Assembly (NCBI GenBank): GCA_043228905.1
Contig: JBHGNT010000001.1
Coordinates: forward strand, 1,364,001 to 1,428,000
DNA: 64,000 nt
Origin: Azolla caroliniana
Taxonomy: Eukaryota > Polypodiophyta
Reading direction: 5' to 3'
Shown: piece by piece, positions 29,138 through 44,100 of the stretch
Layout: each line of letters begins with the position of its first letter
Numbering within the stretch: position 1 is the first letter of the stretch
Program-made: the position numbers and the translations under genes
The notes under the pieces: generated by a model
Seen by the model: only the letters and a program-made list of their open reading frames with translations
Database searches by the model: none
What the model was told of the DNA's origin: nothing

Positions 29138-32100
29138 CTATAGAATGTCACCGATTTCCTTCAACAAGTCTTGTAGCTGCTCAGGAGCAAATTGAAACAG
29201 CTCTAGCAGTATCTTCTCTTGTGATTCTGTCATGAACTTTCAAGATATTAATGAACATGCATATAAACCAATATTTTATGGCCATGCATATATGTAAATG
29301 ATTGTTCGCATTATACCAGGGAAAAAAAAGAAAAATCGAGATGCTTGATTGGCGGCTATTTTACTCTGACTAGAATTTCTCGATGTCAGTTGCATCATTA
29401 ACACCTCCATGATTATTCTGCAGTTATCATCACTGCACAATAAGAGAGCAATGAAAGGTGTTGATACATGAGTTCTTAGCAAGATAAAAGAAGAGACTAT
29501 GGTTGAACACTACGCAGTTGAATGCTTAATACCAATGCATATGCATGATACAGGAGTTCTCAGCAGATGAACACTATGCACTTGCAAGTTTTATAACAAT
29601 GCATATCATCCGCATAGACTATGGTTGTGCATTTGGACATTTGGGGCATACCTTGGACACTCATACAATGACCGTTCAAGAAGATTGTAGACAATCTCCA
29701 AGATTTCCCGATCAGTGACCTGTATCAACTCTACGAGCACATCTATTAGAAGTGAAAGAATGGCAGGTAGGCGTGATGAAGCCTGCTCTAGGTCCGCAAG
29801 TGTAGCTAATAACCCTGAGGTAGGTTTATTATTTTCCTGGTAGAAATGAAGAACTCTTTAGACAAAAAACGTCAAATGAACTCTTTTCATAAGGAATTTG
29901 ACATTTTATTACGGGTCTTATACATTTCAGGACATTAAGATTTACCATTTCCAGCAATTCCTGATTCAATCTGCGCTTTTTACACCTTGACATGGCCCAA
30001 CAATTGTCCAGAGGGAGTTTTACCCTTTCCAAATATGAAAACTGCAACAGTTGTTCACGAACTGCCTTGACTTCCTCGAAGGGCATGGTTGGTTGCAATA
30101 ATGTGATTTTTCCTATGCTATTGTTCTTTTCAGAGTTATCTAGAAGTGTTAAGACATATGACAGCTTCTTTATCTTGCTAAACTTCTTGGCAGCTGCCTC
30201 TAGAACATCATCTCGATATTTTTCCACAAAATTGCGCCATTTTCCGCCCGAAATCACACAATGACACAGAAAATCAGCCAGTCTTGCAATAACCTTCCCA
30301 TAATGTGTTATGTCTTTTGTTTCAAGACACTGAAGAAAGTCCATATATACAGGCAAAACTGAATTTGGGTCATCATTCAGTGAAAATAAGTTATTGGCAA
30401 TAGCCCTAGATCGACTCTGAAGTTTCTTGCACCTACGTTTATTGTCACCTCGCAGAAATATATAAGGACGGAGCCCATCAAGAAAGGTGATTCCCGTTTT
30501 CAAACTGCAAGCAACTTTATTCCGCACAGCCACATCTTCCAGTTTAATCATTGGAATAAATTCCTGGCAACAACTTTTGACTGAGAACACTATCACATAC
30601 TCATATAAAAGTTTTTTAGTTTACTGTGAAGCTATAGCACTGACCTTCAATAGCACTCCCAATGATGGCATGATAAATAGGAAGAGTGTTGGATGCTGTT
30701 TTGCAAAAATTCTACAGAATCCTGCACACCAGAGAAATGAGATGTTAAAATAAAATCTTACCATGTGATTGGAGTTGTAAGCAACACTTACTGTATGAAG
30801 TGGCATTCTCTTCAATACTCTCACACAAGGTAGATGTAACCGCATCATGGATAATTACCTTGCATACGTTTGCCTACATTTCAGGTTTCATAGAAAGTTT
30901 ATGAATGGTTACAGAATAGGAAATTTTCATTCTCGCAACAAAATGCCTTACCTGCTTAAACAAGCACTCTGCTAGACATAATTTATCGATATCAAATGAA
31001 ATATCAGCTTCCCGAAAGTCCTTCCTATGGATGGTAGGCAGAGCTGATTCAATTGAGATTGGCCATAGCATGTAAAGAATCAATATAAGGTTTTTTGCTG
31101 ATGTCTTAAGCTCCCCTTCAAGAAGTTTCCCAAACTTTGGTTCACTGAGCAAACCCCAATCTGCTTTTCTGCTTAGCTCCCAACTGCATAATGAATTCGG
31201 ATTGTCTCAGGACTGTTTCATATGTTCAATAGGCACCCAGAGTTCATTCAATTTGGAATTACATCAAGCATCTACCGAGCATCTACTTAAAGAATGAGAA
31301 AATGTTCTGTGTTTGAAAATCCTTAATTAAAGCGAACAGTTAAGTTCTGAGGAAACCATCTGGAGAATTAGGGATAATTATATTGTTTAAGAAGAAAGAA
31401 CAGAAGAACAGAAGAAGAAATAATCGCAGGGGCTACATAGACTTACAGCTTGTTGATAGTAATCCGCAGCATACCATCATTTTGACCTGCCATACAAATA
31501 AGAACCCTTGAAGCCGTTGCCTGATATTTGAGGCAGCATTGACTTATATCTTCTACTCCCAAAAACTTAGAAAGTGAGGTTCTTTGCAGTCCATTAATCA
31601 AACAATGATTGCTGGACAGGAGACTAGAAAGCATTGAGACCACAACAACCAGAACGCAAATATTGTTCACAACAGGAGGAGTGATTACCGATGCTGTGAC
31701 TTTCATGATCACCTCCTGTACACAAAAGCATGACTATGTTATTTGAGAGTTCTTAAAACATATGCAATTATGAATTTGGCAGTTGAAGAGTACATACTTC
31801 TCTAGTAAATATAAGGGAAGCCTTACAAGCAGTTACCTGAGAGTATTCTGATCTATTACATAAAGACTCTAATTGCATATATGGGTGATGTAAGATCATA
31901 TCCACGAAATTGAGTAGGCCACCAAGTGAAAGGAAATGATTTAGTAAATTATCACTTGTGACTGTATGATCCGCATTGATTGCATTTCGAAAAATCTGTA
32001 AGTTGTCTTCTACCATTCCTAGTAGGCAGTGTAGAGTTTTGATTGAAAACTTCCATGAACTTTGATTAAAGACCCACTGGAGTGTTAAAGGAATCAGAGA

Positions 32101-35100
32101 TGATTTTGAATATAATTGTGTCGTAGATGTGTAGGGATCTTCCAAAATCTCAATTAGATGATCATTTAAACTTAATTCAGGATATGAGAACTTCATGAGA
32201 CTAATATACAGGGCATTCATTCCAGCTCTTGCAATATGATCATTCAATCTACTCGTGCTATGTATAAAATTAGATAGCTCAATCTGATTATTGGTTAGAA
32301 CAAACATCTTCTCCATCAACTTCAATATAGTATTACTTTGCACAATATCGTTCTGTTTACCACAGCATCGTCGCTGCATGTGCATCATGACATGAGATTC
32401 AACATTTTCAAAAGTTACATTGTCCCAAGCAAGCACATCAGTTTCACTCAGCATGCCAATTCTGTGGTGCTCAACTTTATGTTGCAATGGATTGCAAAAA
32501 TATTTATCCATTTCTTGAATAAAAAGTAATGTCTGAGTTGCAATATGTGATAAGTTATACTGACAATCAGTATTTTCAGAGCCAAGTATCTCCTTGACCA
32601 ACATCTGTACACTCTCAAAAAATGTATGAAACATTTGCTTGATTGCCAAAACTGAAGCACAATCCACTTTTTTCTGATTGGAACGTATCAAAGCTGCCTT
32701 GCAGCCCCCCAAGCTAACATAAAGTGGAACTTTCAGCCTTAAAGTTAAAGGTTCTACAAAACTCTCCCCATTGTTTTCAATTGGCTTGGTTAAAAAAGTT
32801 TCTGCTTGCGCTAGCCATGTTTCTGGTTCATGACAAAAGTTAAATTCCCTGAGATACTTTCTCGCCTGTAGATAGGAGAAAACAAATTCTATTGGTGCAT
32901 CTAGGGGAATAGACCATTGTATTATATCCTGAATAGATGGATTCCACATTCTTTCCCCAATGCTTGAAGTAATTTCCTCTGTCGCTTTGTCAGGAACACT
33001 TTTCTGATCTTCCGTCTTTCTGTTCGTATTATCCTTCAAAGCATCATGAAACCTAAGCATAGAAAGAAAGATATATGAATGTCTTTAAAGAAGGCAAAAT
33101 GGCATATCAGACAGAATGAGAGATGACATTTTAAAACATTGTCTTGTCCTCAAGAGAAAACAAAATTAATATAACAAAATTAGTGAGAACTGCCTAAGAT
33201 ACTAAAACTTCTGCCTTCGAAAGATTTCCAGATTGGGCCAATCCAAGATGATCTTTTGAGTATAGAAATGTACATCAGTTTGAGGATAACATAGGAAAGT
33301 GTAACAAAATATTGATACAAAAATTATCCCACTCACTTCAAGGCTGTAGGAGCTTTATTTTCAGGAATATTACAAATCAAATTGATCAGCTCCATTTTCT
33401 TCCACCCATTCCTTATCTTCGTGACATAGCAGGGTTCTTTCTGTTCATCTGCAAATCTACAGCAAGATAAATAAAGATAACGTTTATACAAATAGCAAAA
33501 CACACATGATCAATCATATACCTGACATTAAGAGCAGGCTTAAGGTCTTTGATAAACCCTGCTACAGCCATAGAAGATAGGCCCAAACTAGCACAGGTTT
33601 CACTTTTAGCAGTGGTTCCAAGCATTGAAAAACCTATCCAATGTATATCAATTAATCAGAAAGCTGACTCTTATCCTGATTTACAGTTCAATTTTGAAAT
33701 CCTAAATTCTCCAGGTACTATTTTAAATATGCATAGCACTTACCTCTACTAATAAGTACAGAATAATAATAATTACAAAAACAGACACATGAGATGATTA
33801 AATCAGCGCCTGTGAAAGCAAGAAATTAGCATGGATGACAATGACATGATCATCCAGCCAAAGTTGGAGACAGCCGAACCCACACAATAGAGGCACAAGG
33901 TTTAAATTGTTTGTATTTTTTGAGTCATAGGATTGGATCCTTGGTTAATGATCATACTAGCAAGTGGGAGTTTCTCTTAGAATGAGTTTGGTTTCACCCT
34001 TTTTTTTTATATTACGCTGAACGACTAAAGGTTTCATACATGAGCACATGCCACGTGCTTGTTTAATGTGCACATTTGTATGTATGCATGTGTAACTTTG
34101 CATAATTGGATAATTACTTAGTGTTCTTACATGTTTAAATGGATGCATCGACATTCCTACATGCACTTCAAGAAAGAGCTTGAGGCAAACCTGCTTTTAT
34201 CAGCCTTGCATCCCTGCTATGAAGAAATTGACGTGCCTGATTTTCAGACAGTAGTGGCATCTGTTTTCCTGAACTGTCCTCCAACCATGCCATCGATATC
34301 GTGTTCTCTTCTACTTGGGGGCATGTGATACCAGGAAATAATAACTGAAGAAGCATTTCATAATCATCACTTTTGTTATTGTCTGCCATGGAAAGCAATG
34401 CAAGAACTTCTATTGCAGCATCTACGATGCATTTTGGAATTTGCTTCTTTGAAACATCAGAAAATGTGGGTATAACTAGAGTTACACTTGGAAATTTCAC
34501 GCTTTCATCAGAAAGCTGGACTCCAGTCTCCAATGCTTCCTTCAGTGTTTTGACAAACACACCACCTACATCAGTGGACTGGGAGACTTGAAAAAAGGAA
34601 TTTTGATGGTAACTTCTTGACACACATATGCCTTGAGGATTTTGCAAAAGAGATTTAGTTAGCATTCGCCGCTCAATAGCCAAATTTGCCACAGTCACGG
34701 CCAGTGAATAAGGAGATGGAGATGATGGCAAATGTTCTTTCAAAAATAGCAAATATGCAACAACCTGATGAAGCACATCAAATAGACCAATGATAGTTAG
34801 TGAATAAGCATTCATTGATTGCAAACCACAAAATCCTCGACCAAATGGGTCTATATTCCCAAACGTTTTAATGTTCGAATTTCAAACATGCATAGCTATT
34901 CCCTCCATTACTTCAGCAATCCTCTAAAATTTTGAGGTTCAAGATTCAACGAAGTGTACCCATTTCTCCATTACATAAATTTTACTTGCTGAGACTAAAT
35001 GTTTTTGTGCATATAAGAGTAATGATGGGGAATTTTATGTGGGCTATAACTAATTGCGAGGTCCTATATTTCAAAGACATGTCCCTATCCAGTGTGCCAC

Positions 35101-38100
35101 CATAGAAACAAAGATATATGAACATATTTTAAGAGGCCAAAAATGGCCTAAACGACTGAACAAGAGATTACATCTTAAAATATTGTCTGGTCTTTGAGCA
35201 TAACGAACCAAATAAATAGAACAGAATGTTGGGTGCTAAAGATTCTGAACTTAGTAAAACTGAAAAATCTCTGCCTTCAAAAGAAATGGATGAGTTTGCT
35301 TATGATCAGAAAGTTAAGGATTCCATTTGTAGTGTAATCAAGAGCCTCTTATGGAGGACAGACAATAGCATCCCTATCCTACATGTGACCTTAATGATCA
35401 GGAAGACAGGAATTACCATCGTATCGTGATTAAGAGCCTTTCTGAGAGAATAAGATTTAAATATCTTGATCAGATTACCAGAGACCAGTGGACTTATCAA
35501 CAGAACTAGATTCAAGGAGGGCATTTATGAAGAAAGCCAGCAGGTAGATACAGGAAAAACATTTCTCTACAAATGCAACATACTCCTAGGATCATTGCCT
35601 TATGAAGCACCACTATATTTGACTAGAGTTTCTTTAATAAGTTCTATTATTAGAGGTATACATTAAACAATTCATTTCAAAGACAACCTCAGTATGTCTT
35701 GAGGCACATTTTTACGGGGTAGTACTTCCAAACCTCCAGAGGACAGACTTGTCTAAGACCTACCAACAAGGAGTGGAATCTAGAAAGGGCAGGCTCATTG
35801 TTTCCTAAAATCATTCTTACAAGAGATAGAATAGTAACGCTAAGTGAAATGCACAAAGACCATTTCCCAATGAAGAAGCATACTGAACTGGTGCATTAAG
35901 ACGATAGAACTCTCCATTAATCAATAAAAAGATAAAAAAGAAATGAGCCCATCAGGTACAATCAAAGAAGTCATTTAATTAAAGACTGTTACGCAGAAGG
36001 ATGGAAAAAGCAAAGATTAACACGAATCCTTTATAAAACTAAATTGTTTTAGGACATTTCAAGTGGTTAAATTTTCGATTATTATCATAAGGTTTATAAA
36101 CTTACCACATCAACAGAACTTTCCAAAAGAATTGCTTTACAGATGGCAGAGGACAACCTTTCAAGTAAATGATGTTGAACCTGAAGTTTATCAAGCACGT
36201 TTAGCCAGCTAAAATTCTCCCCTAATGAATCTGGTGTAGCAAAAACTGACGGATTCAATATGCCAGCAAAGCATCGCCTTGCTCTAGCACGAAGATACGA
36301 TTCCACTGAAACAAGTCTATGCAAAAGAAAATCGTATATAGCTTCTATGTCAGCAGATTTATCTGCAAAACCTTCAGTGACAGCCATGTGTAAGTTTCTG
36401 TAAAGATGTGTTAAGTCCATGGTATGCATGCCTTTCCCTGGATAAAATCCTTCATATACATACAGAAGCTCTATCTGCAAGCACATAAACTACTCTCAAT
36501 AATCAAGTTTCCACAATGCTTACATGACCATTTAAATAGTACAAAAATTCACCTGCCATGGTAATGGTAACCGTTTCGCCAATGCTGGATCCTTCACTAA
36601 GACCCTCCGCAGCCACGGCCAAGCGCAGGGAAGTGTCTGGGAAATAACAAACACAAGGACAAGGAGCAAATGAAATTTTATTCTCTGGCATTCATATCAT
36701 CAAAATTTATAAAAGCAGGGCATATTTGTTTCTCTAACATTCACCCTGCCACAAGTTCTAAAAGCAGGGCATATTAATGAAAAAACTTTATATGATCCTA
36801 ACAGAAATAAATGCAGTGATCAGTGCTCCCTGTAAAACCTATGAACTTCTGGAAAAAGAGTTACCCATGAAAGATACTTCCTTATAAGTGCATATCTGCG
36901 CATACAACGAATTTAGAGACAAAATCCTCCTGTGCGACAAATCATGTTTATGTCTGTATGCTACCAGAAATTGTACCAAAAAAAGTGCAAGATTGACTGC
37001 CCGTAACCTATCCCTGATCATGTGCTGAATGAGGACAAGGGGAAACAAATTGCAAATCATATCGACTTGGGGTAATTTCTACAGAGAAGCCTTCACAAGA
37101 TCAGAAGGTTGAAACTTCAATCATCAGGTACATTAAAGTTATAAATCCCTTGGATGATATTTAGTCTCATGAGTCATACCCTTGCCGTGTAGGGTGGTGT
37201 ACGTAATCTACTAAATAAAGTTTTGGAGACATGAAATCATATTCATACCTGCGATGTTGTGATTTCAACAAAAAAGTCAGGGTCTGTACACTTCCGAAGC
37301 AACTGACTAAGCTGGTACAGTTTCTCCATTTTATCTATTTCATTAAGAACAAAGGGAGGTGCCCTTCTTAAGGTACTGAAATGGTCTATAGGCATCAAGC
37401 TCTCTCTCCATCCCATCTTGTTTGCAAAAGACCCAGAGTTATTTACATCTGGGTTTTCTTGCATGAATGTCGTAACAAAATCCTCCATTTCTGTTTCATT
37501 GTCAAACATCTTCAACTCCGGAACCTCCCCTTTATTTTTACAGTCCTCCTTCAAACTGCAATGAGAAACAAACCAAAATAATAATAAGAAACCATAGAAA
37601 GTGCCAACAATCAGAAGACTGGATGTAAATATATGCATCTGTACAATGTGGAATTTAGACCGTACCTAATCAAAGCAGCTGTACGGAATAATCATTTTTC
37701 TTCTTTAGGAAATAAGTCAGTTTGATGATATTAGAATTTTTTGTTGTACAATGTTATTATTTGTGATTCCAAGCATGATGCATCCTTTAAATAGTTCTAT
37801 TAGAGCTCAGGCTTACACATAAATCTGAGCCTCTAGGAAATTTTATTACTGTTATCCATGGCATTATAAGACATCATTTTAAAGCTTTTAGTTACCTTTC
37901 TAGGTTAAAATCTCCTTCACGTGTCAATAAAAGCTCCATTAAATGCCTTACAGTTGAGATGTTCTCCCAAACATGGTGCCCTATTCTCTTGACATTGTTA
38001 ACAGCAATCATCAAAACAACAATGCAAGATCTCCAATAAAGTTCCTTATACTGCAACATAAACAGATGAAAGACAAATGTTTAGACTGTCAAGCATCATT

Positions 38101-41100
38101 GTTGTATCATAATATAATATTAAGGAAGTATCTTTCATGGGTAACCATAATATAATACAAATGATCAAGGATCATTTTCAATTAATCTTTGATATCATCG
38201 AAGTAATATTATATCACCATTATCTGAAATAAATTCATCATCTGTATCTTTGATTGCATCCTTGTAAATTGAATTTAGCATATTGATCTCACTAATCTCT
38301 ATTCAAATGATTAATCATTAGAGGCCCGTAGCATAACAATCTTGACCCATCCTCATTGTATTACAATATCATATCCTATCTATCTTTATCACTAGCAAAA
38401 ACCTATTCCAGGATATTTCTGAGAGATGCATCTAGGCACTGAGACAAAGAGGAAGATTGAAAATTTAAGAGCATCAGTGTGTTTATCTTCAGTTTCCACA
38501 GAGAACCACCATACTGAATTGTTTTCATATGTCAAGCCCATCTCCCACCATCGCAGAAGCTTCCCTCACTTCGGAGACCCTCCATTCTGGATTGGCCAGA
38601 GATCTTTCGAAGACAAAAATTAAAATATATCTGACTTGAGAATCTTGCATGTACTGATAACACAATTCTGTAGTTTCTACTTAGTACCATTTATTTATTT
38701 CAATTTGTTCTCAAAGATGAGACAACATTTAAGATGTAATCTCTTGTTTGGTCTTATAGGCCATTATGGCCTCTTAAAAGAAGTTAAAATTTCTTTCTTT
38801 TTCTTTCTCTTGCTATTAAAGTTACAGATCATCTTCAGTTAATTAAGTGAATAAGTTGATTAAGAATGACTGATGGCCACATGCAAAAGACGGTATTATT
38901 GAGAAAGAGATAGTATACCACAAGCTGAATGGAAGGTCGTGACATTGCACCAGGAACATCAAAAGAGGCCAACTTAAAAATTGCCATTGGGAGCTGGAAA
39001 AGTAATGATAGTCAGAAACTATGCTGCAACAATATTATATATTCAAATTCAAATTTTCAGACCTGAGTGCTATCAGTTTTAAGACTACAAGTCAAGTATC
39101 TAGCTGATGCTGTTGCCCTCCACACTAATCTCTCAACAATCTGAAGTGCTTCTGCTTGTATTAAGGGAAAATCTTTCTGATAGATCAAATATAGGAACAT
39201 TATTTGTTGTTCCATTCATTAGGAAATCTGAAACACAAAATTTCAATACTTACAGAAATACCCATATAAATAAGTCGGGCAAGAATATCCTCCGATGCTT
39301 GGGTAGAAGCACAGAGAATTTGATAGGAATTGAGTTCAACATCGCCACATTTTTCACCAATGGGAAAATATGCCTGCAAATTGCCAACCTCTTAACATAA
39401 AGCTACTTCCAGATTGACAAGTTAGACAAATCCACTTGGTAGTACAAGCCCCAAGAAAAAAATATTACAAATATCCATCAACATCAAAATTTAATCCAAA
39501 ATACATAGCACCCCTTAAAATAGCATTAAAACAAAATTTGCACCAAGGCATTCCTCCTGTTTGGCTGCTCTGGACAGGTCTGATACATCTCTAAAGAACA
39601 TCAAGCCATAGAATATGTGTTGATAATGATTTCAATGAAAGAATCTTAATTTATAGAAGTGCTTTAAACCCTATTAAAATCTCTCCACTGTTTATTTGTA
39701 TGATAACTTGTAGTGTAATCATCTTGCACAATCACACAATGTATAATGCAGCCACTATTATTTGTTAGAAAAATTATGTAATAGGAGCTTTCTAAAGATC
39801 ATTGAAATTTTTAACAAAATAAAATATAATGAAAAACATACTGGGATAAAACAAGAATGGGAAAACAGGAACCTCGAGATTCTCTAAGAAAAGAAATTTC
39901 TGTATAATATTTGCAAAATGCACACTAGTTATTCCTGGCAAGATTGTTGGTAGAACATTTGTACACCATTCCAGAGCTTCAACCTGTATAAGAAGCATAA
40001 TGGTATAACTCGTTACTAATAAAATTTGGAATAAGTTTCCTTTGCTTCAATTATTACCAACCTGAAAAGCCATTACATCACAACTGATCTTCTCAAGCAT
40101 TGACAAAGTCTCCTTCGGATGAGAGAATGGTGCAAAAGCATCCCATCCTTTGGTTCTGCGTCTCTCCAATTCTTTGATCAATTGAACAAAAGAATCGTCA
40201 GAAGTAAGCTGGGATACTCCATACAACAGGAACTGACATGCCAGATCGATTATCTAGAGAAAACAAAGTCAGTTCCATGACCGAATTAGTATTATGAAGA
40301 ATTTTATTTAAAGATTCATATCAATATTCGACAATTCTTGTTCTTCCATTTACAAGACCTATGAGAAGATTATGTTTCCACAACATAATTTCCATGTATG
40401 CCTTTCTTAGGAAATTATGTTTCCATAGACATGAAGGGTCAAATGCCAATGAAATGCCAGCCTTGCAGATGTTCGAAAATGTTGGCAAGGAGTGCCATTT
40501 CTCGTTAAAGATCATTCATGTAGCTTATTTTAGCAAATAATAAGTTTCTGTGTATTCACTGATTATAATAATATCCTGTTTCAATCTCTGCAAAAAGCGG
40601 CTTTGAAGCACGAGCACCTGTTCTCCCTCTTTTAGTAAAGCATGTATATCTTCTTACATTCTCATCCCAATGTAAGTGAGAAAACACTACTGAGATCCTA
40701 CCTTCAATTAATTCCTACCACCAAGTAACTTCCACATGCATACTTGGAGAAATTAGCATCCAATGAGATGAGTTTAATATCAAATAAGGTGAAGTTTACA
40801 CCAATTTTTTACGGACCTGCATAAGCCAGCTTTCTCTCAATGCTTCTGTATGGTTGATTATAGGTCTCCATGGTTGCAAAAGCCCAAGGCATAACGCATA
40901 TAAATTTAGATCTTGACCCATGTATTTGAGCAATCTGTTTGGTTAAAGTAGATTGTTTATTTTTACAGTTGAACCTGAGTTAAATTAGAACCTGAGTTAA
41001 ATTAGAAGGTACTGAAGTGCAGAAGGTCACCTGCGTCCAAGTTCTCGCAGCTGGGATCGTGTATCAATATTCAATGCATGCTCCTGTGTATAAAATATAT

Positions 41101-44100
41101 AGGCATGGTTAACAATCAGTGGTAAAAACACATGACCTTTAGGCACATAAGTATGTGTCATTTGAAAAAAGAAAGCACAAATGTGGTGAAAACAAGAACC
41201 TGCAATCTCATAAATACCTGTAAAACTGTTGCAAGTTCATGTTCCGGTGCTGATGAGACTGGCATAGCTTTCATAACAATTGAAATGCACCTCATATTAA
41301 ATAAACTCTTCGCAGTTATTTCTGCTAGGACAAATGTCTGCAATGCAATGAATTAACTTAATCATTCCGTCCACATTAATGGAGTAATAATCTTAAACCA
41401 AAATGTTCATACCCTCAAAGCAAGGCTTCCATATTCAAGTCTTCGAGACACTAGACGCGTGATCATTTCGGTGTATATGTTGCCATGTAAAGCTTTCATC
41501 TAAATTATTTCAACTGCTTCACCTTAGAACACAATTTCACCCAGTAGCAAGCTATACACCCGTAATATATTTATAATCATTTAAGGGCCCATACAAACAA
41601 ATGAACATTTTGACAAACCTGGCTAGCTGATTGTGATGATTGCACTCGAAGGGCTAGCAAATTCTGCAAAGTTACAATATCATTTTCGGTGACACCATGA
41701 AGATTATCTAGGATTTCATCCAGCAAAGTTTTGGCCGCACGTAGGTGAATTGGACTATTTAGCCAGCTTTCTAGCATACTCGAACCTAACACTCTCACTT
41801 CTTCATATCCTACTCCCTGGATGAGTAATCTGTGACAAGTAGCAGGTTGCTTAAGAGAGCCAAATTATTAGAATTTTGCATACAAATCATTTTGTCATAC
41901 AATACATCCAGACCAATCATTGTCACATATCCAAATAAATCCTGACTAAAAAACGGAATTATAACCAAAAGCGTGATTAAGACACTTCCAAATTACATTT
42001 TAGATATGTCGAGCTACTACAATCACAAGGCATCTTGTTTACCCAGTTGCAACAATAGTTTTTCACTTGGCTGCCTTGTTCTTCGAAATTTCCAAGTAAA
42101 CAGAAACTAATCTTGAACTGAGAATACTACTGTTCCACGAAGAACAATGTGGCTATGGAGAGCTAGTAACAAGAGTTGTAGTCGATGGAAGAACATAGTA
42201 TCATTTCTCATTTCCAAAATAAAGATATTCTCAAGCAAGAAACCCACGAATCCAGTTGGCATTATACCAAAGTACTCTAAACCATTTTTCAATATTTGAA
42301 GAATGATCCCCCTTCTATACTTTTACATACTCCATAGCTGAGACACAATCTCACAAGATTCAGTTTCTACTTACTTGAGTAATTGCCTTAAATTTTCCTT
42401 AGTTGTTGAAGATCCAAGGAGAAACTGTACTGCTTTCAGAAATTCTTCTCGTGCGATTCTCCTGGTTTCAATACCTTGGTACCTGTTCTTCACTGTGCCC
42501 TGCAACTTTTTTTATTAACTCCCATGTTAGATCTATGCAAGAACTTGCAAATGTTTAGTTATTTCTATTCAATTAGTATGTCATAAAGGAGGCAACAGAA
42601 TGAAAAAGGTTTATGGACAACAAGCTAAAGTTCATGATTTTTTAACCTCATCAATAGGTTCAAATTTTCATAAAAAAACAATGCATACGGAGTGAACATA
42701 GCAGATCTACTTTTCATTATCAGAAACCTGGACTTTTGCACGTAAATTGTTCGTATCCCTTAATGTCCACAAATGAAGAGATAAACCAAAGTACAAGACA
42801 GTTGTTAGAATTTTGAGAATAATAAGAGACAAACAACACTTCGCGCACATATGCCAACACAAGATATTTAACACGTATTTTTCCAGCAATTCATAGATAT
42901 AGCAATATTACTAGTTTTAGAGATTATATTTCCGTTTGGTGATATAACAAATAATCTCATTCTCTTCTGAGCAAAATCCGTATAATGGTGGAACAGAAGC
43001 AATTATACTGGAATTTGCCTCTCAAATATCTTTTTCATATTAAGATGCTTTGGAGTTCCCATTTTACTTGCAAAGCACTACTTCTCTAATGATAAATGAT
43101 ACAGATGGGATCAACCCCTACTCACCTATAGTCATATAGCCTCCACATCAAGAAGCTTGGAATCACAAATGAAGTCCTATGGCATGATGCGCAAAAAAAG
43201 AATGCATGCCATAGACAATTTCTTATTTGAGGATATTTATACTAGCAAGAATAGGAATTGTTACTACCCAAGTTCCTCTATTGTCATGGTGCACATACTT
43301 CCTGTTGAGTCATCTTAAGATTCTTGAGTGGGTTCAACAATGAAGTGAAAAGACTACCTATAAACTTCCATAAACGTGAAATAAGCATGACATAGAAATG
43401 AGCAGTAAATGAACCTAACAAAGACTGTATTCCATAGATATTCTCTTATTTGAGAAAAAATAAACTAGCAAGAAGAGGCATTGTCAGTACCCAAGTTCTT
43501 CTATGATCATGGTGCGCGACACTTCCTATTGTGTTAGCTTACAGTCCTTCAGTGGGTCCAACTCCCATGTTGAAGAACCACATATAAAAAAAATCTCCTA
43601 ACAAATTGAAATACGCATGCCAAAAAAAAGCAAGTAAACATTGATATAAAAGGAAAATTGGATTGATATAATGTAGAGACTGATTGAATGAATGTTTTCA
43701 AACCAGGAAAGCATAATTACTCAACAAATAGATACAGCCTAATCCTTAAAAACAACAAGCTGGCAATGTAAACCATAATTGCACTGTGCTGACATAGTTT
43801 GACAGAATGCAATTTGCCTTCCATTTGGAACAATTTCTAATCACGCATACCACCAATGGTTGAAAAACAATATAACCCAAAAAGTCACTAGTTGAAATAC
43901 ATCCATATTCCAAACAGGCCAAAAGATTGAACTTAGCCCAGAAGTCTAGTGAATAATTAGTTACCATGGGCGTGTTATGATCAGAAAAAGCTGTAACTAC
44001 ATTCACGACAAATTCCTTGCAACCATCGTGTTCAATCCATGCTCGAGGACCAACAGCATCATCCAGATAGACCTACATGGATATATCTAGCACATAAATC

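Noticed and set aside
36839-37060. 73-codon minus-strand frame between INTS1 exons 18 and 19
   Set aside because: Exons 18 and 19 already join in phase 0, and including it would need unsupported splice sites.
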